The notes under the pieces are model-generated. The model made no database searches, was not told where the DNA came from, and was given only the letters and a program-made list of their open reading frames with translations. A stretch of DNA of 64,000 nucleotides, taken from Pseudomonas abieticivorans. Its GTDB lineage: Bacteria; Pseudomonadota; Gammaproteobacteria; Pseudomonadales; Pseudomonadaceae. This document shows, one piece after another, positions 49,574 through 59,300 of this stretch (within the stretch, counting starts at the first letter, position 1; every line of letters begins with the position of its first letter). Where the stretch lies: assembly GCF_023509015.1 (NCBI RefSeq), contig NZ_CP094975.1, positions 1,433,501 to 1,497,500 of the forward strand. Direction: 5' to 3'. The position numbers were made by a program, and so were the translations under genes.

Positions 49574-50386
49574 ATGCCCGTCACACTGATCACCGGTTGT
49601 TCCAGCGGCATTGGCCTGGCGTTGGCACAGGCTTTCAAACAGGCCGGCCATGAAGTCTGGGCCACCGCCCGCAAGCCAGAGGACGTCAGCCGTTTGCAGG
49701 CCCAAGGCTTCATCGGCCGGCAACTGGACGTGAACGATGAAACGGCACTCACGCAACTGGCCAGCGAGTTGCCGCACCTGGATATCCTGATCAACAACGC
49801 CGGCTACGGCGCCATGGGGCCACTGCTCGATGGCGGCGTCGAGGGCATGCGCCGGCAGTTTGAAACCAACGTGTTTTCGATCGTGGGCGTTACCCGCGCA
49901 CTGTTCCCGCTGCTGCGCGCAAGCCGCGGCTTGGTGGTCAACATCGGCAGCGTCTCAGGCGTCCTGGTCACCCCATTTGCCGGCGCCTACTGTGCCTCCA
50001 AGGCCGCCGTGCATGGGCTGTGCGATGCCCTGCGCCTGGAACTGGCACCTTTCGGTATCCGCGTGATGGAGGTGCAGCCTGGCGCCATCGACACGCACTT
50101 TGCCAGCAACGCCGGGCGCGAAGCGGAGCTGGTGATCAGCGAGCAATCGGCCTGGTGGCCGTTGCGCGAGAGCATCCGCGCCAGGGCCAACGCCTCGCAG
50201 AACCGCCCAACCCCTGCCGCTACATTTGCCGGCGAACTGGTCAAAGCGGTACTGCAACCCAAACCGGCCCGGCTGGTGCGCATCGGCAACGGCAGCACGG
50301 TGTTGCCGTTGATGGAGCGGTTGCTGCCCAAGGGGCTACTGGATGCGGTGTTAAAGAAGAAGTTTGGGCTTAGCCGAAGCCTTTAG
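49574..50386 (+). CDS. SDR-family oxidoreductase
   Basis: This 270-residue short-chain dehydrogenase has TGCSSGIG for cofactor binding, NNAGYGAMG, and the catalytic Ser (IGSVSG) and YCASK. The Arg in ATARKPED suggests NADP(H). Substrate unknown. Confidence 0.88.
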   Translation: MPVTLITGCSSGIGLALAQAFKQAGHEVWATARKPEDVSRLQAQGFIGRQLDVNDETALTQLASELPHLDILINNAGYGAMGPLLDGGVEGMRRQFETNVFSIVGVTRALFPLLRASRGLVVNIGSVSGVLVTPFAGAYCASKAAVHGLCDALRLELAPFGIRVMEVQPGAIDTHFASNAGREAELVISEQSAWWPLRESIRARANASQNRPTPAATFAGELVKAVLQPKPARLVRIGNGSTVLPLMERLLPKGLLDAVLKKKFGLSRSL

Positions 50387-50419
50387 CCTTGCAGCACCGC
50401 GCAAATCGAGCGCCGCGCG

Positions 50420-50586
50420 GGCGCATCGCAAGCAAGCTTGCTCCCACATCTGCCCTGACAGATTGGAGTGTTGGCCTTTTTGGGTTCACAGTGAATCTAT
50501 GAGGGTGCTGCCCAGGCTGGCAACTCGGTCTCTCAGGCCATGGCGCGTTGCAGCCAATGTGGGAGCAAGCTTGCTTGCGATGCGCC
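50420..50586. repeat. 30-bp perfect inverted repeat of a second REP-like family
   Basis: The arm at 50420-50449 (core GCAAGCAAGCTTGCTCCCAC) is the exact reverse complement of 50557-50586, with 107 bases between. It lies between the convergent SDR and aaeA genes. The core differs from the GGAGCGGATT family. Confidence 0.85.
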
Positions 50587-50595
50587 CCCCCGAAC

Positions 50596-51462
50596 CTATT
50601 GCCCCAGCGAATCCTGCTTCACAATCACTGTGCACGTCGTCCCCGCCGCCAGCAGCATCCCCTCTGGCACTTCATCGATATGAATACGCACCGGCACCCG
50701 CTGGGCCAAGCGCACCCAGTTGAAGGTGGGGTTGACGTCGGCGATCAGTTCGCGGCTTTCCGGGTTGTCGCGGTCGTAGATGCCGCGCGAGATGCTTTCC
50801 ACGTGGCCCTTGAGGGTTTCGCCGCTCATCATCTGCATGTCGGCCCGGTCACCCACGCGGATGTTCGGCAGCTTGGTTTCTTCAAAGAAGCCGTATACCC
50901 AAAACGAGTTTTTATCGACCACGGCCATTTTCGCCTCGCCGGTGCGGGCGTAGTCGCCGGGGTGCACGTTGAGGTTGGTGACGTAGCCGTCCACGGTTGC
51001 CAGCACCTGAGTGCGCTTGAGGTTCAGTTCGGCGGCTTCAAGCTGGGCCTGGGCGTGCTGGTAGTCGGCCTGGGCCGAACTTGCGATGTTGTTGGCGTCT
51101 TCGCGGCTTTCCTTGGACACCACCAGGTTGTCCATGTCGGCGCGGCGGCTGGCGTTGACCTTGCGCATGTCCCAGGTGGCCTTGCGCGAGGCCACCAGCG
51201 ACTGCGCCTGCTTGACGGCAATCTGGTAGTGCTCGGGGTCGATCTGCAGCAGCACGTCGCCCTTTTTCACCAATTGGTTGTCTTTGACCGGCACGGCCAC
51301 CACGTAGCCGGAAACGTCGGGCGCGACGTTGATGATGTCGGCGCGCACGCGGCCATCGCGGGTCCAGGGGGTGTTCATGTAGTGCACCCACAGTTCCCGA
51401 CCGATGAACACGGCGAGGGCCAGTACCAACAGGGTGGCGATCAGGCTGAAAAACTTTTTCAT
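50596..51462 (-). CDS. HlyD-type efflux adaptor, AaeA-like
   Basis: This 288-residue membrane fusion protein has an N-terminal anchor (about 5-24), the lipoyl half-motif VAPDVSGYVVAVPVKDNQLVKKGDVLLQIDP and a short coiled coil, then TVDGYVTNLNVHPGDYA. It partners the FUSC pump upstream in the operon and the outer-membrane factor. It resembles AaeA of aromatic acid efflux. Confidence 0.9.
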   Translation of the reverse strand: MKKFFSLIATLLVLALAVFIGRELWVHYMNTPWTRDGRVRADIINVAPDVSGYVVAVPVKDNQLVKKGDVLLQIDPEHYQIAVKQAQSLVASRKATWDMRKVNASRRADMDNLVVSKESREDANNIASSAQADYQHAQAQLEAAELNLKRTQVLATVDGYVTNLNVHPGDYARTGEAKMAVVDKNSFWVYGFFEETKLPNIRVGDRADMQMMSGETLKGHVESISRGIYDRDNPESRELIADVNPTFNWVRLAQRVPVRIHIDEVPEGMLLAAGTTCTVIVKQDSLGQ

Positions 51463-51472
51463 CGGGTCGGTC

Positions 51473-51673
51473 TCAACGGTAAACGGTTAGCGCCATGGCG
51501 CCGAAAATGCAAATGAACAGGCACAGGCGCAGCAGCGCCGGGTGCCAGAAAAAACGGTACGCATCCAGCCCGCTGAGCAACCGGTCGAACGCCCAGGCGA
51601 CGACCCCGGCCAGCAGGAACATCAGCGTCACGGTCGGCATGTAGACGCCGTGGAAGGCAATTTCACGGGGCAT
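51473..51673 (-). CDS. DUF1656 small membrane protein, AaeX-like
   Basis: This 66-residue protein has two membrane helices (MPREIAFHGVYMPTVTLMFLLAGVVAW...; LLRLCLFICIFGAMALTVYR). DUF1656 proteins nearly always lie between FUSC pumps and HlyD adaptors, as here; gaps are 3 and 10 bases. Confidence 0.93.
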   Translation of the reverse strand: MPREIAFHGVYMPTVTLMFLLAGVVAWAFDRLLSGLDAYRFFWHPALLRLCLFICIFGAMALTVYR

Positions 51674-51676
51674 GGA

Positions 51677-53857
51677 TCAGTCCTTGGTGGCGTCTGTAGG
51701 CGGCAGTTCGGCGAGCGGTGATTGCGGGTCGAGCAAGGTCGAGCGAATGAAGTGCAGGTAGCTTTGCACCCGGCGCAGGGCCGAGGTGTCGAAGTGCGGC
51801 GCATATGGCTCGTCGGTGTTGCGCACGCGGTCCAGGGCGTGGTCAACGGCTCCCAGGCTGCGGACCAGGTTGTCTTGGTTGGGCTTGATGAACAGCCGGA
51901 TCAACGAGCGACCCATCACCCGGATCGCCTGCCGCCAAGGCTGCGCTTGGGCGTACGCCGGGTGCACCGGCAAGCGATCCTGCTCGCGGCGCAACTCGAT
52001 GACCGCGTGGCCGACCTCCAGCACCACGAAGGTCCAGCGCAGCAAATTGCGCTGCACCTGGGGCTTGCCGGCCGCCAGCCCGTAGACCTGATTGAGCACG
52101 TCGCGGGTGCGGCTTTCAAACGCCGAACCCAAGCCTTTGAGGCGCCCACTGATGGCGAACACCACTTGGGCGCGCAGGTCCTGCTCCAGGCGTTCCCACA
52201 TCCAGCGGCTGTTGGGCGGCAGGATGATTGCCCCGGCCGCGGCGCATACCAGCATGCCGATGATCATGCCGATGTAGTCGTTGATGAAGGCGTAGGGGTT
52301 GTACACGGTGAGGTTGTCGGGCACCGAGCCAATCGAGAAGAAGATCAGCAGGCCCAGGCCGTACCCCGCGTACTGCGGCCGTGAAGCCAGGAAGGCGCCC
52401 AGGATGAACACCGGTGCGAGCATCACGCACAGCAACGGGAAGCCGTCGATCCAGGGGAACACGAAGAACATTTCGATAAAGCCGACCACCGCGCCCAGCA
52501 TAGTGCCGCAGGCCATCTGGAACGACATGCGCTTGGGGTTTGGCGCTGCGGCCGACAGCCCCACCGTGGCGGCGGCGACCAGGGTCATGGTCGCCCCGCT
52601 CGGCCAAGCCGTGGCCACCCAATAACTGCCCAGCACCAGCAGGATGGTCGAAGCCCGGGCACCGGCGGCGATCGATACCCACCAGTTGGTTTGCGGCATA
52701 AACGGCTCGTCCCAATTTTCCCGTGCGTGGCTATGGTCGGCCAGGGAAGCGTGGGTTTGCGCGTAACTGTGCAGGTCGTCGACAAAGCGGTAGAGCAGTT
52801 CGTAAGCCGTGTGAAAATCCATCAGGTCGGCGTCGCTGGGGCCGCTCTCGACGAAGATCGCCCGCAGCCGGCGCACGTGGGGCGGCAGCTCTTCCTTGTA
52901 CAGGGCCAGTTGATCGGCCAGGCGTGCCGCGTCGGCATCGGTGAGGGCGCGGCCCGAGAAGCCGTCGAGCACCTGCGCCAACGCCTGCAGGCCCGGCTCG
53001 ATGGCGGTGACCACCTCGGGGTGGCCGTGGCTGCGGATGCGTTCGAGCAACTGGTGCAGAGCGTTGAAGCGCGTGGTGATGACCATGAACTCACTGTTCA
53101 GGCGGCTGACCCGACCACTGCGCCGACGCATGTGCGGGTCTTCGAACGCCACCACCCCGCGCAGGCTCTCCAGGCCTACGGCCTCGGAGATGAACCGCAC
53201 GTTGCTACTTTCGAAACCCTCGCGGGTGCTGTTGCCACGCAGGCCGTTGGCCACGAAGCCTGCGAACACGCCAAAGCGCTGGTACATGGCATTGCGCATC
53301 GAGGCACTGGCCGACTGCGGCAAAATCGCCGCACTCACCGCCGTGGACACCACCAGCCCGAGGGAGATTTCCAGCACCCGCCATACCGCCGCCATAAAGG
53401 CGCCATCGGGGTGGGCCAATGCCGGCAGGCCGACCATGGCCGCGGTGTAGCCGGCAAGCACGAAGCCGTAGCCCTTGAAATTGCGATGGCGCACGGCCCC
53501 GGCCGAGCAGATACCCACCCACAGGCCCAGGCCGGCGAGGAACAGTTCGGTGTTCTGCGCGAACAGCGAAATCAGCAGCACGGTGACGGCAGAGCCGGCC
53601 ACCGTGCCCAAAAACCGATAAAAGCTCTTGGCGAACACATGGCCGCTTTGCAGCTGCATCACGATAAACACAGTGATCATCGCCGTGCGCGGCTGCGGCA
53701 ACTCCAGGCGCATGGCCAGCCACAAGGTCAGGAACGCGGCGATCAGCACCTTGAAGATGTAGGCCCAGGTCACGCCGTCGCTGCGGGCCCATTCAAAGAA
53801 CCCGCGGCGCCAGGCCAGCGTTCCCAGCCAGCGAAAGGGGGCAGACAAAAAAGTCAT
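51677..53857 (-). CDS. FUSC-family efflux pump, AaeB-like
   Basis: This 726-residue inner-membrane protein has two blocks of about six helices separated by soluble regions, the FUSC layout. LPQPRTAMITVFIVMQLQSGHVFAKSFYRFLGTVAG is the first repeat and GATMTLVAAATVGLSAAAPNPKRMSFQMACGTMLGAVVGF the second. It likely exports aromatic carboxylates or similar weak acids. Confidence 0.92.
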   Translation of the reverse strand: MTFLSAPFRWLGTLAWRRGFFEWARSDGVTWAYIFKVLIAAFLTLWLAMRLELPQPRTAMITVFIVMQLQSGHVFAKSFYRFLGTVAGSAVTVLLISLFAQNTELFLAGLGLWVGICSAGAVRHRNFKGYGFVLAGYTAAMVGLPALAHPDGAFMAAVWRVLEISLGLVVSTAVSAAILPQSASASMRNAMYQRFGVFAGFVANGLRGNSTREGFESSNVRFISEAVGLESLRGVVAFEDPHMRRRSGRVSRLNSEFMVITTRFNALHQLLERIRSHGHPEVVTAIEPGLQALAQVLDGFSGRALTDADAARLADQLALYKEELPPHVRRLRAIFVESGPSDADLMDFHTAYELLYRFVDDLHSYAQTHASLADHSHARENWDEPFMPQTNWWVSIAAGARASTILLVLGSYWVATAWPSGATMTLVAAATVGLSAAAPNPKRMSFQMACGTMLGAVVGFIEMFFVFPWIDGFPLLCVMLAPVFILGAFLASRPQYAGYGLGLLIFFSIGSVPDNLTVYNPYAFINDYIGMIIGMLVCAAAGAIILPPNSRWMWERLEQDLRAQVVFAISGRLKGLGSAFESRTRDVLNQVYGLAAGKPQVQRNLLRWTFVVLEVGHAVIELRREQDRLPVHPAYAQAQPWRQAIRVMGRSLIRLFIKPNQDNLVRSLGAVDHALDRVRNTDEPYAPHFDTSALRRVQSYLHFIRSTLLDPQSPLAELPPTDATKD

Positions 53858-53867
53858 GGTCGGCTAT

Positions 53868-55379
53868 TCAATGATCGAGGAAGGCAAGGGCCTTGGGCGT
53901 GACCGGCGCGGCGGTTTTCTGCTCGCTGGGCACATCGTTGCCCGCGCGCAGGCCGCCGCCCAAGGCAGTCACCAGTTCGGCATGGGCGCTCAGGCGGTTG
54001 GCCTGCACTTGCTGTTGCAGCTGTTGCTGGCGAAACAGCAGGGTCTGGGCGTTCAGCACGTTGAGGTAGTCGGTCAGGCCGCGCTGGAAGGCGACCTTGG
54101 CGATGTCATAGGTTTTTTGCGCCGAGGCCACGGATTCGGCGGCGAACACCTGCTGCTTGTCCATCGACTCGCGACGGATCAATTGGTCGGAGATGTTCTT
54201 CAGCGCATTGATCAGGGTCTGGTTGTAGTGCGCCACGGCCATGTCGTAGCCGGCCGAGGCTTCACCCAATTGCGAGCGCAGGCGGCCGCCATCGAAGATC
54301 GGCAAGGAGATTGCCGGCCCCACGGTGTAAGCCAACTTCTTGCCGGTCAGAAATTCCAGCATGCCGCCACCGGTGGCCATGTAGCCCAGGCTCGCGGTCA
54401 GGTCGACGTTGGGGTAGAAGCCGGCATGGGCGACATCGATGCCGCGGGCCTGCGCCGCCACTTGCCAACGGCTGGCGACCACGTCCGGACGCTGGCCCAA
54501 CAGCTCGGCGGGCAGCGAGGACGGCAGTTTAAGCGCGGTGTTCAGGGTTAATGTGGGGCGCTGCAATTGCGCGCCATCGCCCGGGCCTTTACCGGCCAAT
54601 GCCGCCAACTGGTTGCGGCTCAGGGCGATTTCTTCGTCCAGTGCATCGACCTGGCGATGGGTTTCCGGCAACGGTGCCTCGGCCTGGCTCACCTCGAAAT
54701 GGGTGCCAATACCGCCTTGCAGGCGCCGTTGGGCCAGGTCCAGGATCTGTTGCTGCTGGGCCAGGGTCGACTGCACGATGTCGCGCTGGGCGTAGTTGAG
54801 CGACAACTGGATGTACACCTTGACGATGTTGTTTTCCAGTTCAAGCTCGGCTTGCCGGGCCTGGGCCACGCTCATGTGGGCCATGTCCACGGCCTGCTCG
54901 GTGGCGTTGCTTTCGCGGCCCCACAGGTCCAGGGCGTAGCTCAAGCCCAGGGAGGCGTTGTTGTCCCAAGTGGTGGCGCCCGACAGCTCGCCCGGCCCGT
55001 AGAACTGGTCAGCCGGCCAGTTATGGCGGATCAGCGTGGATTTACCGTTGATCTGCACCGACTCGGCGGCCTCGGCCACCCCGGCCATCGCCTTGGCCTG
55101 GCGCACGCGGGCAGCCGCCATGGCCATGCTGGGGCTGCCCTGCACGGCCATTTCGACCCAGTGGTTCAGTTGCGTGTCGCCATAGGCCTGCCACCATTGG
55201 GCGGTGGGCCAGTGCGCGTCTTTTGCGGCCGCCTGGATGGCTTCGTCGGTGGCCAGGCTGTTGGCCGGCAGGGCCTTGCCTTGTGGGGCAATCCCCCCAG
55301 TACCGATGCAGCCGCTGAGAGTCAAAGTTAAAGCCCACACACTGAAAGCATTCAGCTTACGGTTGATGCGACGCGGCAC
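53868..55379 (-). CDS. NodT-type outer-membrane lipoprotein of the efflux operon
   Basis: This 503-residue TolC-family lipoprotein has lipobox LTLSGC (Cys24). The GTG at 55379 was chosen because it places a normal signal peptide (MPRRINRKLNAFSVWALTLT) at the start; the open frame runs 162 bases further upstream into the LysR promoter. OEP repeats: YALDLWGRESNATEQAVDMAH and LGQRPDVVASRWQVAAQARGIDVAHAGFYPNVDL. First gene of a four-gene efflux operon on the minus strand. Confidence 0.87.
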   Translation of the reverse strand: MPRRINRKLNAFSVWALTLTLSGCIGTGGIAPQGKALPANSLATDEAIQAAAKDAHWPTAQWWQAYGDTQLNHWVEMAVQGSPSMAMAAARVRQAKAMAGVAEAAESVQINGKSTLIRHNWPADQFYGPGELSGATTWDNNASLGLSYALDLWGRESNATEQAVDMAHMSVAQARQAELELENNIVKVYIQLSLNYAQRDIVQSTLAQQQQILDLAQRRLQGGIGTHFEVSQAEAPLPETHRQVDALDEEIALSRNQLAALAGKGPGDGAQLQRPTLTLNTALKLPSSLPAELLGQRPDVVASRWQVAAQARGIDVAHAGFYPNVDLTASLGYMATGGGMLEFLTGKKLAYTVGPAISLPIFDGGRLRSQLGEASAGYDMAVAHYNQTLINALKNISDQLIRRESMDKQQVFAAESVASAQKTYDIAKVAFQRGLTDYLNVLNAQTLLFRQQQLQQQVQANRLSAHAELVTALGGGLRAGNDVPSEQKTAAPVTPKALAFLDH

Positions 55380-55568
55380 AGCTGCAATTTCCCGACATGA
55401 TTTTAAGGAGAACCCTTGGAGCGGCTCATCATAGGGGGCGCCGCAGATGGCGATAAGCTCAGTTTCCTGCGAATCTTTGTTACGTAAAAAGCGATAATCG
55501 ACCTTTGTACTGAAGACGACAATTGTTACTTCATGCGACAATTTGCCCGTCTATTCAGAGAGTGACCC

Positions 55569-56516
55569 ATGGACACCCTGCAAAATATGCGTGCTTTCAG
55601 TTGCGTGGCCGAAGCGGGCAGCTTTACAGCCGCCGCCGTGCAACTGGACACCACGACCGCCAACGTCTCCCGGGCGGTCTCAAACCTGGAAGCGCATCTG
55701 CAAACCCGCCTGCTCAACCGCACCACGCGGCGCATCGCGCTGACCGAAGCGGGCAAGCGCTACCTGCTGCGCTGCGAGCAGATCCTGACCTACGTCGAAG
55801 AAGCCGAGGCCGAGGCCAGCGACGCCCATGCGCGCCCGGCTGGCCAGTTGAAAGTGCATACCATGACCGGTATCGGCCAGCACTTTGTGATCGACGCCAT
55901 CGCTCGCTACCGCAAGACCCACCCGGACGTGACCTTCGACCTGACCATGGCCAACCGCGTGCCAGACCTGCTGGACGAGGGCTACGACGTGTCCATCGTG
56001 CTGGCCAGCGAGCTGCCGGACTCAGGCTTCGTGTCCCAGCGCCTGGGCATCACCTACAGCATCGTCTGCGCCTCGCCCGAATACGTGCGCGCCAACGGCG
56101 TGGCGAAAAAGCCCGGCGACCTGCTGTCCCATGCCTGCCTGCGGCTGATCAGCCCGGTGGTGCAACTGGAAAAATGGCTGTTCGACGGCCCGGAAGGCCA
56201 GGAGATGGTCAACATCACCAACGCGCCGTTCCAGGTGAACTCGGCCGACGCCATGAAAACCGCGATCAGCAGCGGCATGGGCGTGGGCGTGCTGCCGATC
56301 TACGCAGCCATCGAAGGCCTGCGCAACGGCACCTTGGTGCGCATGCTGCCCGACTACCGCCTGCAAGAGCTGAATCTGTACGCCATCTACCCGTCGCGTC
56401 AGTACCTGGATGCGAAGATCAAGACCTGGGTGGAATACCTGCGCGGCTCGTTGCCAGACATCCTGGCGGCGCATGAGGCAGACCTGAAGACGCACGAGTT
56501 GCATATCGCCAATTGA
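55569..56516 (+). CDS. LysR-type regulator, divergent from the efflux operon
   Basis: This 315-residue LTTR has the N-terminal winged helix (MDTLQNMRAFSCVAEAGSFTAAAVQLDTTTANVSRAVSNLEAHLQTRLLNRTTRRIALTEAGKRYL) and a type 2 periplasmic-binding effector domain. It is transcribed away from the efflux genes over a 189-base gap and probably controls them in response to an aromatic acid, like AaeR. Confidence 0.92.
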   Translation: MDTLQNMRAFSCVAEAGSFTAAAVQLDTTTANVSRAVSNLEAHLQTRLLNRTTRRIALTEAGKRYLLRCEQILTYVEEAEAEASDAHARPAGQLKVHTMTGIGQHFVIDAIARYRKTHPDVTFDLTMANRVPDLLDEGYDVSIVLASELPDSGFVSQRLGITYSIVCASPEYVRANGVAKKPGDLLSHACLRLISPVVQLEKWLFDGPEGQEMVNITNAPFQVNSADAMKTAISSGMGVGVLPIYAAIEGLRNGTLVRMLPDYRLQELNLYAIYPSRQYLDAKIKTWVEYLRGSLPDILAAHEADLKTHELHIAN

Positions 56517-56530
56517 GTCGGCGGCGGGGC

Positions 56531-56588
56531 TTTCGCGGATAAATCCGCTCCTACAAAGGGCTCCTGTAGGAGCGGATTCATCCGCGAA
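56531..56588. repeat. REP-like inverted pair
   Basis: An inverted copy (56531-56554) and a forward copy (about 56571-56588) are separated by about 16 bases between the LysR gene and the dehydrogenase gene. Confidence 0.8.
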
Positions 56589-56674
56589 GCAGACGACACT
56601 GTAGTGTTTGAAGAGTCGGGCGATAGAATGTTAGCGTGCTCATCATTCAAGCCCGTCTGCCGAGAACAAGCCCA

Positions 56675-57649
56675 ATGAAAAAGACCGTACTTGCCTTCAG
56701 TCGCATCACCCCCGCCATGGTCGAGCGCCTGGAGCAAGACTTTGAAGTCATCGTGCCCAACCCCAAGCACGGTGACATTGCCGCGCAGTTCGACGACGCC
56801 CTGCCCCGCGCCCACGGCCTGATCGGCGCCGGCCGCCCTTTGGGCCGCAAGCAATTGGAAGGCGCGACGAACCTTGAGGTGGTGTCCAGCGTGTCGGTGG
56901 GTTACGACAACTACGACGTAGGCTACTTCAACGAACGCGGCCTGATGCTCACCAACACGCCCGACGTGCTGACCGAAAGCACTGCGGACCTGGGCTTCTC
57001 GCTGATCATGAGCAGCGCCCGTCGCGTGGCGGAACTGGACGCCTGGACCAAGGCCGGCGAATGGAAGGCAAGCGTCGGCCCGGGCCACTTCGGCAGCGAC
57101 GTGCACGGCAAAACCCTCGGTATCGTCGGCATGGGCAACATCGGCGCGGCCATCGCCCGCCGCGGTCGGCTGGGTTTCAACATGCCGGTGATCTACAGCG
57201 GCAACAGCCGCAAGGCTGACCTGGAACAGGAACTGGGCGCACAATTTCGCAGCCTGGACCAACTGTTGGCCGAAGCCGACTTCGTGGTGCTGGTGGTGCC
57301 GTTGAGCGAAAAGACCAAGCACTTGATCAGCCACCGCGAATTGAAGCTGATGAAGCCCAGCGCGTTCCTGATCAACATCGCCCGTGGCCCGATCGTCGAC
57401 GAACCGGCGCTTATCCAAGCCCTGCAGAACGGCACAATCCGCGGCGCCGGCCTCGACGTCTACGAAAAAGAGCCGCTGGCCGAGTCGCCTTTGTTCCAAC
57501 TGAAGAACGCCGTGACCCTGCCACACATCGGCTCCGCCACCTCGGAAACCCGCGAAGCCATGGCCAACCGCGCCATCAGCAACCTGACTGCGGCCTTGAA
57601 GGGCCAACGGCCGCAGGACCTGGTGAACCCTCAGGTGTTCAAGGGCTAA
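56675..57649 (+). CDS. 2-hydroxyacid dehydrogenase (glyoxylate/2-ketogluconate reductase type)
   Basis: This 324-residue D-isomer-specific dehydrogenase has the NAD(P) motif GKTLGIVGMGNIGAAIARRG and the catalytic Arg (INIARGPIVDE), Glu (YEKEPL) and His (LPHIGSAT). The start at 56675 gives MKKTVLAFSRITPAM. Close to GhrB/TkrA-like reductases; exact substrate open. Confidence 0.9.
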   Translation: MKKTVLAFSRITPAMVERLEQDFEVIVPNPKHGDIAAQFDDALPRAHGLIGAGRPLGRKQLEGATNLEVVSSVSVGYDNYDVGYFNERGLMLTNTPDVLTESTADLGFSLIMSSARRVAELDAWTKAGEWKASVGPGHFGSDVHGKTLGIVGMGNIGAAIARRGRLGFNMPVIYSGNSRKADLEQELGAQFRSLDQLLAEADFVVLVVPLSEKTKHLISHRELKLMKPSAFLINIARGPIVDEPALIQALQNGTIRGAGLDVYEKEPLAESPLFQLKNAVTLPHIGSATSETREAMANRAISNLTAALKGQRPQDLVNPQVFKG

Positions 57650-57766
57650 GCCTTGGGCGGCTACACGTCCTGACACTCATCTTCAGCTGACGCAAGACCT
57701 TGCAATTGCCAGAATTTCCTTTTGCCCCGGCCGGTGATCTCGCCGCCCACGCTCAAGGAATTCTGC

Positions 57767-58276
57767 ATGTACGCCCTGACCACCCGCGACCTGATCCGCG
57801 CCAGCAAACTGTTGATCACCTTGGCCACGGGCCTTTTCGGAATACTGGTGGGCATCGATTACCTGGCCGGTTTACCCAAGGTGTTTTCGCTCATCCGCCA
57901 GGACCTGCTGCTGAGCGTGCTGGCCGAGGAGTACCCGATAGCCTATTGGGTAACCCGATTGACCTGGGTGCCGCCCAGCGCCTATGCCTTGGTGACGGCC
58001 GCGCACCTGCTGTTCGGCGCGCTGTGCCTGGTGGGCGCCCGCCAGATGGTTCGACACCTGGACTCCGGTGCCTCGGCCTTTCACGACAGCAAACGGCTAA
58101 GCGTGCTGGGGCTGCTGATCGGCCTGCTCGTGGTGGGCCTGGTGCTCGGGGTCAATGCCAGCCCCTGGCTGTTCCAAATTGTGGCACGCCCGGTGAGCAG
58201 CCTGGGGATTTCCCTGCGCATGTTCGATGTGATCTTGGTTGGCCTAGTGTTCGTCAGCCTGAAAAACGACGACTGA
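57767..58276 (+). CDS. DUF2165-like integral membrane protein
   Basis: This 169-residue protein has four predicted membrane helices (IRASKLLITLATGLFGILVGIDYL; AYALVTAAHLLFGALCLVGA; LSVLGLLIGLLVVGLVLGV; a short C-terminal one). The RASKLL start and overall layout match DUF2165 as I recall it. Start at 57767 follows AAGGAA. It overlaps the convergent EamA gene by 23 bases. Function unknown. Confidence 0.72.
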   Translation: MYALTTRDLIRASKLLITLATGLFGILVGIDYLAGLPKVFSLIRQDLLLSVLAEEYPIAYWVTRLTWVPPSAYALVTAAHLLFGALCLVGARQMVRHLDSGASAFHDSKRLSVLGLLIGLLVVGLVLGVNASPWLFQIVARPVSSLGISLRMFDVILVGLVFVSLKNDD

Positions 58277-59165
58277 ACGCCCAGCGCCGGCCGCCTGCCG
58301 CGGGTTTGCGAAACACCAGCACGTTGCCCAGCATCACCAGTACCAAACCTGCCAAGGCCGGTGCGGTCCACTGGTAGCCTTCGGCAAAGGCTGAGATATT
58401 CAACGCCACCAACGGAAAGAGCACGGTGCAATAGGCAGCGCGCTCCGGGCCCATGCGCCCGACCAAAGTGAGATAGGCGGTAAAGCCGATCACCGAGCCC
58501 GGGATCACCAGGTACAAGAGCGAGCCGACGTAGCGGGTGTTCCATTCCATCGCGAAGGGAATGCCGCGCACCAGGCAAAACAGCCCCAGCATAAAGGCGC
58601 CGTAAAGCATGCCCCAGGCGTTGGTGGTCAGCGGCCGCAAGCCGGCCTTTTGCTGCAAACTTGCGAGCATGTTACCGGCCGAAAAGCACAGCGTACCCAG
58701 CAAAGCCAGCGCCAGGCCGATGATTGTTTCGTGGCTGGCCGCATGCCCGGCCAGTTCAGGCCAAAATAGCAGGCCTAGCCCAGCCAACCCCAAGGCACCA
58801 CCACCGAGCACATTGGCGGCGATTTTTTGACCGAAAAATATCCGGGTGTTCAGCGCATTCCACAGTGTGGCGGTAGAAAACACCACGGCGATCAAGCCGC
58901 TGGGGATCCACTGGCTGGCAGTCAGGAAACACATGAAGTTCACGCAGAACAGGCACAGCCCCTGGGCCAGGCAGATCAGGTGGCCACGACGATTCATCGG
59001 TTGCAGGCGCCGGCTGAGCAGCAAAATAACGAACAGCATCAGGGCGGCCAGGCCGAAGCGGTAGACGATCGAGACCGCAATCGCGACCACGCCCAGTTGC
59101 AGTTTCAGGGCGATCCAGGTGGTGCCCCAGATCAGGACGGTGAGCAGATATAAAAACAGGTTCAT
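58254..59165 (-). CDS. EamA/DMT-family transporter
   Basis: This 303-residue transporter has ten predicted helices in two EamA repeats (LLTVLIWGTTWIALKLQLG; LALLGTLCFSAGNMLASLQQKAG). It is divergent from an AraC regulator (135-base gap), which likely controls it. Metabolite exporters of this type are common; substrate unknown. Confidence 0.92.
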   Translation of the reverse strand: MNLFLYLLTVLIWGTTWIALKLQLGVVAIAVSIVYRFGLAALMLFVILLLSRRLQPMNRRGHLICLAQGLCLFCVNFMCFLTASQWIPSGLIAVVFSTATLWNALNTRIFFGQKIAANVLGGGALGLAGLGLLFWPELAGHAASHETIIGLALALLGTLCFSAGNMLASLQQKAGLRPLTTNAWGMLYGAFMLGLFCLVRGIPFAMEWNTRYVGSLLYLVIPGSVIGFTAYLTLVGRMGPERAAYCTVLFPLVALNISAFAEGYQWTAPALAGLVLVMLGNVLVFRKPAAGGRRWAFSRRFSG

Positions 59166-59300
59166 GCGGGTGACCTCCAGGACAGGCCGCCAGTGTCGAG
59201 CGCTACCTGGATATCCGCTTGCGTAAACTTGCGCTTTTTATCGCGCCAGGGCTGCCAGCCTACTGAGGCCACGGTAGGATGAGGCCTGAGGAAAACGACC

